NCBI GenBank assembly: GCA_030830145.1 | Contig: JAURNO010000108.1 | Span: 1-8,020 of the forward strand | Length of the DNA stretch: 8,020 nucleotides | Source of the DNA: Verrucomicrobiota bacterium | GTDB lineage: Bacteria; Verrucomicrobiota; Verrucomicrobiia; Opitutales; Seribacteraceae | Direction: 5' to 3' | Shown here: positions 1 through 6,315 of the stretch, one piece after another | Position numbering within the stretch: position 1 is the first letter of the stretch | How the letters are laid out: each line of letters begins with the position of its first letter | Position numbers and translations under genes: made by a program | Notes under the pieces: model-generated | What the model was told of the DNA's origin: nothing | What the model saw: the letters and a program-made list of their open reading frames with translations, nothing else | Database searches by the model: none

Positions 1-744
1 CAATTCTCGCGAGGCGAAACTCGCTCCACCCAATCCATCGCGTCCGGTGCCCGGACCGACGTAATAAACCGGGTTACCCACCCCGGTGGCCGCTCCTTTT
101 TGAATCTCTTCGTGCCTCAGAATACCGGCGCACAAGGCATTGACCAAAGGATTACCCTCATAACAGTCGTCAAAATAAACGTCTCCCCCCATATTGGGAA
201 TGCCTAAGCAATTTCCGTAATGGGAAATTCCGCTGACCACGCCGCGAAAAAGCCGTTTTACCTGGGAGGACTCGAGAGAGCCGAAACGAAGTGAATTGGT
301 AAGCAAGATGGGACGCGCTCCCATTGTGAAGATATCCCGAACGATCCCACCCACTCCGGTGGCGGCGCCCTCGAAGGGTTCGATTGCACTGGGATGGTTG
401 TGAGACTCGATCTTGAAGGCAACCCCCCAACCTTCGCCAATATCGATCACACCTGCGTTCTCGTCCCCCGCCTTGACCAAAACCTGACCAATCGAATCCT
501 TGTCCGCCTTTTCCGTGGGAAAGAGTCGAAGGAGTTTCCTTGTATTCTTGTAGGCGCAATGCTCGGACCACATCACCGAGAAAATCCCAAGTTCCGTAAG
601 ATTTGGTTCCCGGCCGAGGATCTTGAGTACGTTTTCATACTCCTCCGGAAGCAAGCCATGCTGGGCGACCAACTCGGGGGTAATCTCGACGTTCAGGCAA
701 GGATCGGGATTCGGAGGAAGACTGGAAGGGACTTGAGCCGTCAT
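1..744 (-). CDS. purL: Phosphoribosylformylglycinamidine synthase subunit PurL, N-terminal part (runs off window)
   Basis: The first 248 codons are present; the 3' end lies beyond position 1. PurL is the ATP-dependent amidotransferase subunit that converts formylglycinamide ribonucleotide (FGAR) to FGAM, step 4 of cytosolic purine synthesis. It uses ammonia from PurQ, with PurS bridging the two. Visible family motifs are [10 protein letters not shown] at about residues 60-69, [20 protein letters not shown] at 111-130, [11 protein letters not shown] at 135-145 and [12 protein letters not shown] at 234-245. The early SEHC motif and separate purS and purQ genes indicate the short PurL type (about 730-750 residues in the family), not the fused proteobacterial PurL. 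The ATG at 742-744 overlaps the purQ stop as ATGA, and no Shine-Dalgarno is visible, so translation is probably coupled to purQ. No frameshift is seen in the visible part. Confidence 0.97.
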   Translation of the reverse strand, partial: MTAQVPSSLPPNPDPCLNVEITPELVAQHGLLPEEYENVLKILGREPNLTELGIFSVMWSEHCAYKNTRKLLRLFPTEKADKDSIGQVLVKAGDENAGVIDIGEGWGVAFKIESHNHPSAIEPFEGAATGVGGIVRDIFTMGARPILLTNSLRFGSLESSQVKRLFRGVVSGISHYGNCLGIPNMGGDVYFDDCYEGNPLVNALCAGILRHEEIQKGAATGVGNPVYYVGPGTGRDGLGGASFASREL

Positions 745-1430
745 GATGGTGAAAGTTCGACCGACTGGGTCTTTCGGATGGGTTCGAAAAAAGCGTTAAG
801 AACAGACAATCCATCTTGCACCGGATGATGCGACTCAACTGCCCGTTCCGGATGAGGCATCATACCGTAGACGTTCCCGCTTGGGTTTCGAATGCCGGCG
901 ATATCGTTGACCGAGCCATTTGGGTTCCCATCGTATCGCAACAGGACTTGGCCGTTTGCCTCCAAATCGGACAAGACGGAATCGTCCGCCCGAAAATTTC
1001 CTTCCCCGTGAGCAATGGGCAAACTCAGAGTCGGACCCAGGGTTTCCCTACTGAAACGTTCATTCGAATCCTCCACCCTCAAAGGTTGATTGACACAGCG
1101 GAATTCAATGCAGTCATTGCGCACCAAAGCTCCGGGTAACAAACCCGCCTCGCAAAGAATCTGAAATCCATTGCAGATTCCAAGAACTTGGCCGCCCTTT
1201 GCGGCGAATTCCTTCAAGTCGGACATAATCGGCGAGAAGCGGGCGATCGCTCCGCATCGAAGATAGTCTCCGAATGAAAAACCACCTGGCACCACAACCG
1301 CTTCGGTCTCCGCTGGGAGGCGGGACTTATGCCAAATGCGCTTGGCCGGTATACCCAAGACGTCATTCACGGCATGCTCTGCATCCCAATCGCAATTGGA
1401 ACCGGGAAATTGTATAATCGCTACTTTCAT
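741..1430 (-). CDS. purQ: Phosphoribosylformylglycinamidine synthase subunit PurQ (glutaminase)
   Basis: This 229-residue class I glutamine amidotransferase hydrolyses glutamine and passes ammonia to PurL in the FGAR-to-FGAM step. The start [14 protein letters not shown] is typical of PurQ. The nucleophile elbow GICNGFQ carries catalytic Cys86, and the PHPE motif supplies His193 and Glu195, completing the triad. [18 protein letters not shown] (about 47-64) and the AHGEG motif around His141 are also PurQ signatures. The length matches the family (about 220-230). The ATG at 1428-1430 lies 14 bases after the stop of the upstream FAH-family gene, with no obvious Shine-Dalgarno in front. The TGA at 741-743 overlaps the purL start. 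Presence of purS and short purL next to it confirms assignment to the three-part synthase. Confidence 0.98.
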   Translation of the reverse strand: MKVAIIQFPGSNCDWDAEHAVNDVLGIPAKRIWHKSRLPAETEAVVVPGGFSFGDYLRCGAIARFSPIMSDLKEFAAKGGQVLGICNGFQILCEAGLLPGALVRNDCIEFRCVNQPLRVEDSNERFSRETLGPTLSLPIAHGEGNFRADDSVLSDLEANGQVLLRYDGNPNGSVNDIAGIRNPSGNVYGMMPHPERAVESHHPVQDGLSVLNAFFEPIRKTQSVELSPS

Positions 1431-1444
1431 GAATTTTTCGGAGG

Positions 1445-2284
1445 CTACTCTTGTGACTCCTTCTCATCGGGTTCTTCCCCGAAAACCTCCTCGACCACCG
1501 GATTGGTCAAAAGACCAACTCCGTCGATTTCCACCGTCACTTCGTCCCCCGGCACGAGAAAACGCTTGGGGTCTCTAGCTTCGCCGACACCCGACGGCGT
1601 GCCCGTCAGGATCAGGGTTCCGGGAAGCAAGGTGGTGCTGCCACTCAAAAAGGAGATAAGAGTCGGTACGTCGAAAATCAAATCGTCGGTCGAAGATTCC
1701 TGCATTTTTTCATCGTTCACAAAAGTTCGAACGACCAGCTTCGATGGATCGGGGATTTCGTCTGCCGTAGCCAGGCAAGGACCGGAAGGACAAAAAGTAT
1801 CGAAACTCTTGCCCCGGCAAAATTGGCCCTCCCCCTTTTCCTTCTGCCAGTCCCTCGCACTGACGTCATTGGCACAAGTGTAACCCAAAACATAAGACAA
1901 AGCTTCCTCCGGTTTTACGTTTTTGCATGGACGCCCAATCACCACGCCGAGCTCGCCTTCGTAATCAACCTTGTCGCTCCGTAAAAACCTCGGGATCACG
2001 ATCGGATCACCCGGATTTTGAATCGAAGTCGGAGCCTTCATGAAAATCATCGGATGTTTGGGCATCTCCCGACCGATCTCCTTTGCATGAGCCTTGTAAT
2101 TCAGGCCCACTCCGTAAATGCACCTGAAATCAATCGGTGTGAGCAATTGGAAGGGGGTAATTCGATCATCGGTTACCTCGAAATCTCCATCGTCCTTTTT
2201 GAGAATGCGAAAGGTCTGACCTTGCTCGTCAAAACGACCAAACCCCATGGCCCCAGCCTGATCCAGGTAACGAAAGATTCTCAC
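1445..2284 (-). CDS. Fumarylacetoacetate hydrolase (FAH) family protein
   Basis: This 279-residue protein belongs to the FAH superfamily, whose members are metal-dependent C-C bond hydrolases, decarboxylases or isomerases acting on 2-oxo or dioxo acids. The N-terminal ~50 residues resemble the small leader domain of bacterial members. The catalytic domain starts at about residue 55 ([14 protein letters not shown], with His66). Likely divalent metal ligands are Glu109 and Glu111 ([11 protein letters not shown]) and Asp140 ([11 protein letters not shown]); a conserved-type Lys159 lies in [24 protein letters not shown] (about 225-235) is another family hallmark. All active-site positions seem intact, so it should be an enzyme, but the substrate cannot be read from sequence. 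The GTG start at 2282-2284 is 2 bases after purS, with AAGGA five bases upstream. It sits inside the purS-purQ-purL operon and has no known purine role. Oxaloacetate decarboxylase or acylpyruvase activity (FAHD1-like) is a possibility only. Confidence 0.93.
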   Translation of the reverse strand: MRIFRYLDQAGAMGFGRFDEQGQTFRILKKDDGDFEVTDDRITPFQLLTPIDFRCIYGVGLNYKAHAKEIGREMPKHPMIFMKAPTSIQNPGDPIVIPRFLRSDKVDYEGELGVVIGRPCKNVKPEEALSYVLGYTCANDVSARDWQKEKGEGQFCRGKSFDTFCPSGPCLATADEIPDPSKLVVRTFVNDEKMQESSTDDLIFDVPTLISFLSGSTTLLPGTLILTGTPSGVGEARDPKRFLVPGDEVTVEIDGVGLLTNPVVEEVFGEEPDEKESQE

Positions 2285-2286
2285 CC

Positions 2287-2532
2287 TTATCCTTGTTCGA
2301 TCTCGAACCGATAATCCTCGATTACCGGGTTACTGAGCAACCCATCGCACAATTCATCCAACTTGCTCCGAGTCTCCGGAGAATCTTCTCCCGGCATTTC
2401 GAAGGTTACGGTCTTGCCCACCCGTACACCTTCAACCGATTCGTGGCCCAAGCTTTTCATAGCTTGCTCGACCGCGGCGCCTTGAGGATCCAAGACTGTT
2501 GTCTTGGGCGAAACAAAAACCGTTACCTTCAC
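2287..2532 (-). CDS. purS: Phosphoribosylformylglycinamidine synthase subunit PurS
   Basis: PurS (81 residues) is the small subunit that lets separate PurQ and short PurL assemble into an active FGAM synthase and is thought to help ammonia transfer between them. Family features seen here are the start [20 protein letters not shown], the central [12 protein letters not shown] (about 35-46) and the C-terminal [15 protein letters not shown] (about 65-79). Length is normal for the family. The start is GTG at 2530-2532; an in-frame TAA lies four codons upstream, so the protein cannot extend far, and the encoded MKV start agrees with homologues. No convincing Shine-Dalgarno precedes it. It is the first pur gene of the cluster, 75 bases after the recombinase gene, and its stop is only 2 bases from the FAH-family start. 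Confidence 0.96.
   Translation of the reverse strand: MKVTVFVSPKTTVLDPQGAAVEQAMKSLGHESVEGVRVGKTVTFEMPGEDSPETRSKLDELCDGLLSNPVIEDYRFEIEQG
2290..2294 (-). promoter_or_regulatory. Ribosome binding site of the FAH-family gene
   Basis: The minus strand reads AAGGA, then five bases, then GTG (2282-2284). The site lies within the last codons of purS. It supports the GTG start and is one of only two clear Shine-Dalgarno-like sites in the window. Confidence 0.55.
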
Positions 2533-2607
2533 GAGGACATCTTAAAGAAGGGTCATCCTCAATCCTTTCAACCTTATTTTGCGCACGTTTGAAAAAAGTT
2601 TCTTTTT
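2533..2607 (-). other. Intergenic gap between xerD-like gene and purS, with AT-rich hairpin
   Basis: This 75-base stretch is where a promoter or leader for the pur operon would have to lie if it is transcribed on its own. At its upstream edge, overlapping the recombinase stop, is a 7-base perfect inverted repeat (2592-2598 with 2602-2608, AAAAAAG and CTTTTTT around a 3-base loop). It is very AT-rich and lacks a GC stem, so it is a poor intrinsic terminator. A TTGAAA element is visible on the minus strand at about 2565, but no well-spaced good -10 box follows it. No purine riboswitch fold is recognisable, and the gap is rather short for one plus its expression platform. Confidence 0.4.
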
Positions 2608-3573
2608 TTAACCTCCGGAACGCGCCAAAGGATGGAAGTTCGCATGCTCGTCAAGAAGGCGTTCCGCCTCTACTTGGGTGTAGATTTGAGTTGTCCCGAC
2701 GTCCGCATGGCCCAGCATTTCCTGAACCGCTCGAACGTCCGCCCCACCCATCAGCAAATGGGTGGCGAAGGAGTGCCGCAAACCGTGAGGAGTCACGTTC
2801 TTCTCGATTCCCGCCTTCTTTGCATAACTCTTGACCAGTACCCAAATCATTTTTCGTGAAATCCCCCGTCCCCGCATACTCAGAAACAATTCCCCTCCCG
2901 TTCCGTCTTTCATCAATTGAGGTCTTCCGCCATGCAGATAATTCCGAATAGCCAAACAAGCATGCCTGCCGACCGGAACGACACGCTCCTTGGACCCTTT
3001 GCCAAAAATCCTGGCAAAACCCTCCTCGGGATCAATGGCATTCATGGGCAAAGCGCTAATTTCCGAAACCCTGAGCCCGCTGCCATACATCAACTCAAAC
3101 AAAGCCCGATCTCTTTTCCCAAGGGAGGTATTTAAATCCGGAGCATCGAGGAAGGCTTCGATTTCATCAATGGCAAGACAATCGGGCAACAGTCGACGCT
3201 TCTTTGGATTGGTCATCAGTTCGGTGAAATCCTCCTTGAGAAGGCCCTCTCCCACCAAATACTTCGCCAACATCCGAACGGCCGAGAGCTTGCGGGACAA
3301 ACTGGAAACCGCGTACGCGTCTTCAGTCAACGAGGCCAACCATTTGGACAGGTGCTCAATGCGGACTTCCCGCCAATTCGCAACCCCCAGTGAAAACAGA
3401 CAATCCGCGCACTGGATCAAATCCGCTTCGTAAGAACTCACGGTATTCCCGGCCAGACCCTTCTCCAACTGCACCCAAGACAAGAAACCGCTCAAGTCGG
3501 CCTCGAAGGCAGGGGGCAAAACCAGAGAAGGATCTCCACGTTCCCTGCGTTTAACTTGGCTCTTCGCTCCCAT
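2608..3573 (-). CDS. XerC/XerD-type tyrosine recombinase (XerD-like)
   Basis: This 321-residue tyrosine recombinase probably acts in resolving chromosome dimers at a dif-like site during division. The N-terminal SAM-like core-binding domain (about 25-110) includes FLSWVQLEKGLAGNTVSSY, closer to XerD than XerC. The catalytic domain (about 130-315) has every active residue: Arg168 in YGSGLRVSEI, a Lys at about 192 in GKGSKERVVPVG, His263 and Arg266 in HGLRHSFATHLL, His289 in LGHADVGTTQIY, and nucleophile Tyr298. The end, HANFHPLARSGG, resembles the HPRA tail of Xer proteins. It is about 20 residues longer than E. coli XerD because of a basic N-terminal extension. The ATG at 3571-3573 lies 9 bases after the lytic transglycosylase stop, without a Shine-Dalgarno. 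XerC, or a phage- or integron-like integrase, is less likely given the lack of mobile-element neighbours. Confidence 0.93.
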   Translation of the reverse strand: MGAKSQVKRRERGDPSLVLPPAFEADLSGFLSWVQLEKGLAGNTVSSYEADLIQCADCLFSLGVANWREVRIEHLSKWLASLTEDAYAVSSLSRKLSAVRMLAKYLVGEGLLKEDFTELMTNPKKRRLLPDCLAIDEIEAFLDAPDLNTSLGKRDRALFELMYGSGLRVSEISALPMNAIDPEEGFARIFGKGSKERVVPVGRHACLAIRNYLHGGRPQLMKDGTGGELFLSMRGRGISRKMIWVLVKSYAKKAGIEKNVTPHGLRHSFATHLLMGGADVRAVQEMLGHADVGTTQIYTQVEAERLLDEHANFHPLARSGG

Positions 3574-3582
3574 AAGTCAAAA

Positions 3583-4101
3583 TCAGGAAGGAGGAGTCAC
3601 AGGCGAGGTTTCTCCGGCAAACAATTTTCGATAAATTCGGTTAAGAGGCGTTCGAAGCCGACTCACCATGAACTTTTCCTTTCGGAGAGCTCCGTAGCCA
3701 AACCGGTAACTTGCCGCCAAACGTGGATAGGAAAATACACCCTGACTTTCAAGCATGCCCTTCAATCGTTTGAGGTAAAGCATACCCACTTCCAGGTTGG
3801 TCTTCCAATCAAAGGCTTGCCGGTAATGAAGTTCCGTAACATCGACCCACGCAGCCTCGGTCAATTGCATCATGCCCCTGGCAACGGAGCTTTCTGCATT
3901 CGCATCCAAACTGCTTTCGGCATGGCATATTGCATAGACGAAATGGGGATCCAATCCCATTTCCGGAGCCTCCTCGTTGATCTTCTGCCAAACCTTTTCC
4001 TCGGGAATGTAATTGGCGTTTCGGTCCAGAAGTTGACAAGACGCAAAACCGAACGACGCCAGACCAGCAAGCAAGAGAGCTTTCCACCATTGAAACCACA
4101 C
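3583..4101 (-). CDS. Lytic transglycosylase-like lipoprotein (SLT domain)
   Basis: This 172-residue protein is predicted to cleave the glycan strands of peptidoglycan from the periplasmic face of a membrane. Residues 1-21 form a lipoprotein signal peptide (MWFQWWK, then a hydrophobic core) ending in the lipobox FASC with Cys22. Gln at +2 favours outer-membrane sorting. The SLT fold follows: AICHAESSLDANAESSVARG (about 57-76), with likely catalytic Glu62 in the ES motif, then GMMQLT (76-81), and a divergent late motif AASYRFGYGAL (129-139) where many relatives have AYNAG. It is a minimal-length member. The start is GTG at 4099-4101, because an in-frame TGA lies two codons upstream and no earlier start is open. 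It is followed after 9 bases by the recombinase. Enzyme activity is likely but the altered late motif leaves some doubt. Confidence 0.87.
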   Translation of the reverse strand: MWFQWWKALLLAGLASFGFASCQLLDRNANYIPEEKVWQKINEEAPEMGLDPHFVYAICHAESSLDANAESSVARGMMQLTEAAWVDVTELHYRQAFDWKTNLEVGMLYLKRLKGMLESQGVFSYPRLAASYRFGYGALRKEKFMVSRLRTPLNRIYRKLFAGETSPVTPPS

Positions 4102-4133
4102 GCATCAAACAAACCACCAACTTTTTGCAGAAG

Positions 4134-4164
4134 CAAGTATTTTGATCGAATCAAAATTCTCTTG
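4134..4164 (-). terminator. AT-rich inverted repeat after antiporter operon, weak terminator or operator candidate
   Basis: A perfect 8-base inverted repeat (4139-4146 ATTTTGAT and 4150-4157 ATCAAAAT, loop of 3) lies 10 bases past the stop of the 605-residue subunit gene. Outer matches CAAG (4134-4137) and CTTG (4161-4164) could lengthen the stem imperfectly. It is placed where the membrane operon should end. The stem is AT-rich and no T-run follows on the minus strand, so an intrinsic terminator is unproven. A dyad recognised by a regulator of the transglycosylase gene is the alternative. Confidence 0.35.
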
Positions 4165-4166
4165 GA

Positions 4167-5984
4167 CTAAAAGGCAAGGATCAGAAGCCCGACAAGAAAG
4201 AGAATGCCGAGAAGAGCAGTCAAGCCAACCCGGTGAACGCCCAAGCTCGTGCGCTTGTGCAGATTGGACTTGGCCTTCGTTTTGGAATCTTTTCCAAGCA
4301 AGCCCATTTGATGCAAAGGACCCGAAATACTATCGAGAAAATGAACGTGTCCGGCCTTGGTGAATTCGGTAACCTTCCCGACCACCTTGCCGATGAAGAG
4401 AGTATGAACCCGCTCATTTAAACCATTCCAGAAAACAGAGCCCGAACTAATAAAGGTTCGCCCCGCCTTCCGGTAAAGCCAATCGACGTCGAGATTGACC
4501 GAAGGAAGCTCCTTTGGGTATTTGCCCCAAAGATTGAGCAGAGTGAAAGCAAGGGCGGAAAAAAGAAGGATCTCGAATTGGGTGATCACATGCGTTGCAT
4601 CATAGGGAGAATAACCTGCCGCTCCATTGGGAAGCATGGAATACAACCACTGGTAATTACACCCTAGGAATATGCAAAGGAAAGAGGAGATTCCCATCGC
4701 AATGAGCATGTTGACCGGGGCTTCCTTGGGACGAAGACCCGAGTCATGAGCAAAGAAAGCGAAAAATGGAATTTTGATACCAGCGTGATGAAAGACTCCC
4801 GCCGAAGCAAAAAGCAGACACAGCCAGATGAAGGTATGACCATTTTTGGCGGCTTCCGTTATGATTATGGATTTGCTTACAAAACCACTGAACAAGGGGA
4901 AGGCGGAAATTGATGCCGCACCCACAATGCAAAAACAAGTAGTCCAAGGCATTGATTTGTAAAGTCCCCCCAAGTGCGAACCTCTGATTTCGCCAGTCCT
5001 GAAAAGAACGGCCCCCATACTCATGAAAAGCAAGCCCTTATAGATGACGTGGGTAAAGGCGTGAGCAATGGCTCCGTCTATGGCCAGGTCGGTTCCGATG
5101 CCGATGCCCACGACCATAAATCCAATTTGATTGATTTTACTGTAACAAAGAACACGCCTGAGGTCATTCTCGATTACGGCGTAAAAGATCGGGAACATTG
5201 CCATAACCCCGCCAATTATGATCAAAACCTCGGCACCGGGAAACAAGCGGGCAAGCATGCAAACCGCGCACTTGGTGGTGAAGGCGCAAAGCCAAACCGG
5301 ACCCGTCGGGGTTGCTTCGGCGTAGCCATCCTTTAACCAAACGTGCAAACCGGGAAAAGCGGCCTTGATTCCGACTGCGAGCAAAATCAGAAGGGCTCCG
5401 AGGTCTCCGGCTTCCAAGTCCTGAGTCAAGGGGTCGAGCGAAAAGGCCGTTTCACCCTCTCCATGGTAACGAATGATGATTCCGGCCAGAAGAAGAAGCC
5501 CCGAAGAGACATGAAAGAAAAGGTACCGGAAGCCCGATTCTTCGGCCTCCTTGGTTCGTCTCCCCCAGATCTGAAAGACCGAAGTGAGGGCCAAAGCTTC
5601 CCACCAAAGAAAAAGCGAAAGCATATCTCCTGCAAAGGCAACCCCCACCGCCGACGCAGCGTATAAAAGGGCCATTGAAACTTGCCAACGATCCCGAATA
5701 TGAAACGAGTAGATGCCGGCGACTAGAGCTGCCACATGGAATAAATAACCAAAAAGCTTGGCCTGTTTGTCCACCACCACCGATTTGATTTCGAAACCAA
5801 AGAGCGAAAGCGTGGAAAAGGATCCCGTCTCCAATCCAACGACGACTGAAAGGCCGAGCAAGGGAGCGACCACCATGACGATGGAAGCCGCTCGTCCTTT
5901 CAATACGGCTGCGAGCAAGCCGCCAATGAGGAGCATGGTTGCGGGATGACTCCCGAGTTCGATACCGGTTGCAAGAAAGTTCAT
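4167..5984 (-). CDS. MrpD/NuoL-like proton-conducting transporter subunit, 605 residues
   Basis: This is a polytopic inner-membrane protein of the proton-conducting family shared by complex I (NuoL/M/N) and Mrp Na+/H+ antiporters. It resembles the group often annotated 'Na(+)/H(+) antiporter subunit D' at the end of Mrp-like clusters. Expected charged residues are present: Glu129 in FLWWEALAL (TM5 position), Lys207 in VGIKAAFPGLHVWLKDGY (TM7), Lys238 in AFTTKCAV (TM8), His307/His311 and Lys316 in AHAFTHVIYKGLLF, and Lys371 in LFSGFVSKS (TM12). HHAGIKIPFFAFFAHDSGLR (about 399-418) and NLDVDWLYR (about 497-505) are subgroup features. Residues about 500-585 form a basic, non-membrane C-terminal region, followed by a last hydrophobic helix (about 586-605). 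The ATG at 5982-5984 comes 1 base after the upstream small gene. The transported cation cannot be told from sequence. Confidence 0.92.
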   Translation of the reverse strand: MNFLATGIELGSHPATMLLIGGLLAAVLKGRAASIVMVVAPLLGLSVVVGLETGSFSTLSLFGFEIKSVVVDKQAKLFGYLFHVAALVAGIYSFHIRDRWQVSMALLYAASAVGVAFAGDMLSLFLWWEALALTSVFQIWGRRTKEAEESGFRYLFFHVSSGLLLLAGIIIRYHGEGETAFSLDPLTQDLEAGDLGALLILLAVGIKAAFPGLHVWLKDGYAEATPTGPVWLCAFTTKCAVCMLARLFPGAEVLIIIGGVMAMFPIFYAVIENDLRRVLCYSKINQIGFMVVGIGIGTDLAIDGAIAHAFTHVIYKGLLFMSMGAVLFRTGEIRGSHLGGLYKSMPWTTCFCIVGAASISAFPLFSGFVSKSIIITEAAKNGHTFIWLCLLFASAGVFHHAGIKIPFFAFFAHDSGLRPKEAPVNMLIAMGISSFLCIFLGCNYQWLYSMLPNGAAGYSPYDATHVITQFEILLFSALAFTLLNLWGKYPKELPSVNLDVDWLYRKAGRTFISSGSVFWNGLNERVHTLFIGKVVGKVTEFTKAGHVHFLDSISGPLHQMGLLGKDSKTKAKSNLHKRTSLGVHRVGLTALLGILFLVGLLILAF

Positions 5985-5985
5985 T

Positions 5986-6300
5986 TCATTTCTCCCAATA
6001 ATCTTCGTCCCTCATGAGGAACTTCTTGTCTTTCCAACCTCTCATCAATTTTGAGACGTAAACGAGACCAACGCAGGCGGCGAAACCATAAATACCATAA
6101 AAAGTAGGAATGATTTCCAAGTCGTGAATAACGAGATCCGGGTCAAAGGACGAATGTTTGTGGAAAAACATACTGTAAACCAAGTCGATCAACAGAACCA
6201 ATCCGCAAAGTCCATAAAAGCCGAATATAACCTTTCGAACGTTCTTCGGACGGTCCAACCAATACTCGCGTTGGTCTGTCTTGTTACTTTTTTTGCTCAT
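5986..6300 (-). CDS. Small two-helix membrane protein of the Mrp-like operon
   Basis: This 104-residue protein has no assigned function. It has a basic, hydrophilic start (MSKKSNKTDQREYWLDRPKNVRK), a first membrane segment at about 24-44, a loop rich in His and Asp (HKHSSFDPDLVIHD, about 47-60), a second segment at about 64-84 (IIPTFYGIYGFAACVGLVYV) and a charged tail ending MRDEDYWEK. With about 20 basic cytosol-like residues before the first helix, an N-in/C-in hairpin is likely. It lies 15 bases after the 494-residue subunit and 1 base before the 605-residue one, so it is probably an accessory or assembly subunit of the same complex. It does not look like MnhE, F or G. The ATG at 6298-6300 lacks a clear Shine-Dalgarno. 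Confidence 0.85.
   Translation of the reverse strand: MSKKSNKTDQREYWLDRPKNVRKVIFGFYGLCGLVLLIDLVYSMFFHKHSSFDPDLVIHDLEIIPTFYGIYGFAACVGLVYVSKLMRGWKDKKFLMRDEDYWEK
5992..5996 (-). promoter_or_regulatory. Ribosome binding site of the 605-residue subunit gene
   Basis: The minus strand reads GGGAG, then seven bases, then ATG (5982-5984). The site is embedded in the last codons of the upstream small gene. It fixes the start and is the best Shine-Dalgarno match in the window. Confidence 0.65.
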
Positions 6301-6315
6301 GCTGACACGACTTTG

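Noticed and set aside
1329..1883. Plus-strand open frame of about 184 codons
   Set aside because: It lies opposite the FAH-family gene and the purQ start, both well supported. Composition is Ser/Pro/Arg-rich, as expected for an antisense reading.
2533..2607. Purine or PurR-type control element before purS
   Set aside because: I found no recognisable riboswitch core or PurBox-type repeat, and the 75 bases leave little room for one. No claim can be made.
2592..2608. AAAAAAG/CTTTTTT hairpin as an intrinsic terminator for the recombinase gene
   Set aside because: Only one G-C pair is in the stem and it overlaps the stop codon, so it would be too unstable to call. It may just be an A/T run.
2608..3573. 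Recombinase gene as part of an integrated mobile element, with attachment or dif site nearby
   Set aside because: Neighbours are housekeeping genes, the protein is Xer-like across its length, no flanking direct repeats or tRNA are seen, and no convincing 28-base dif-like dyad lies in the adjacent gaps.
3556..4170. Plus-strand open frame of about 204 codons
   Set aside because: It is antisense to the whole transglycosylase gene, whose lipobox and SLT motifs are clear. The plus frame shows no motif.
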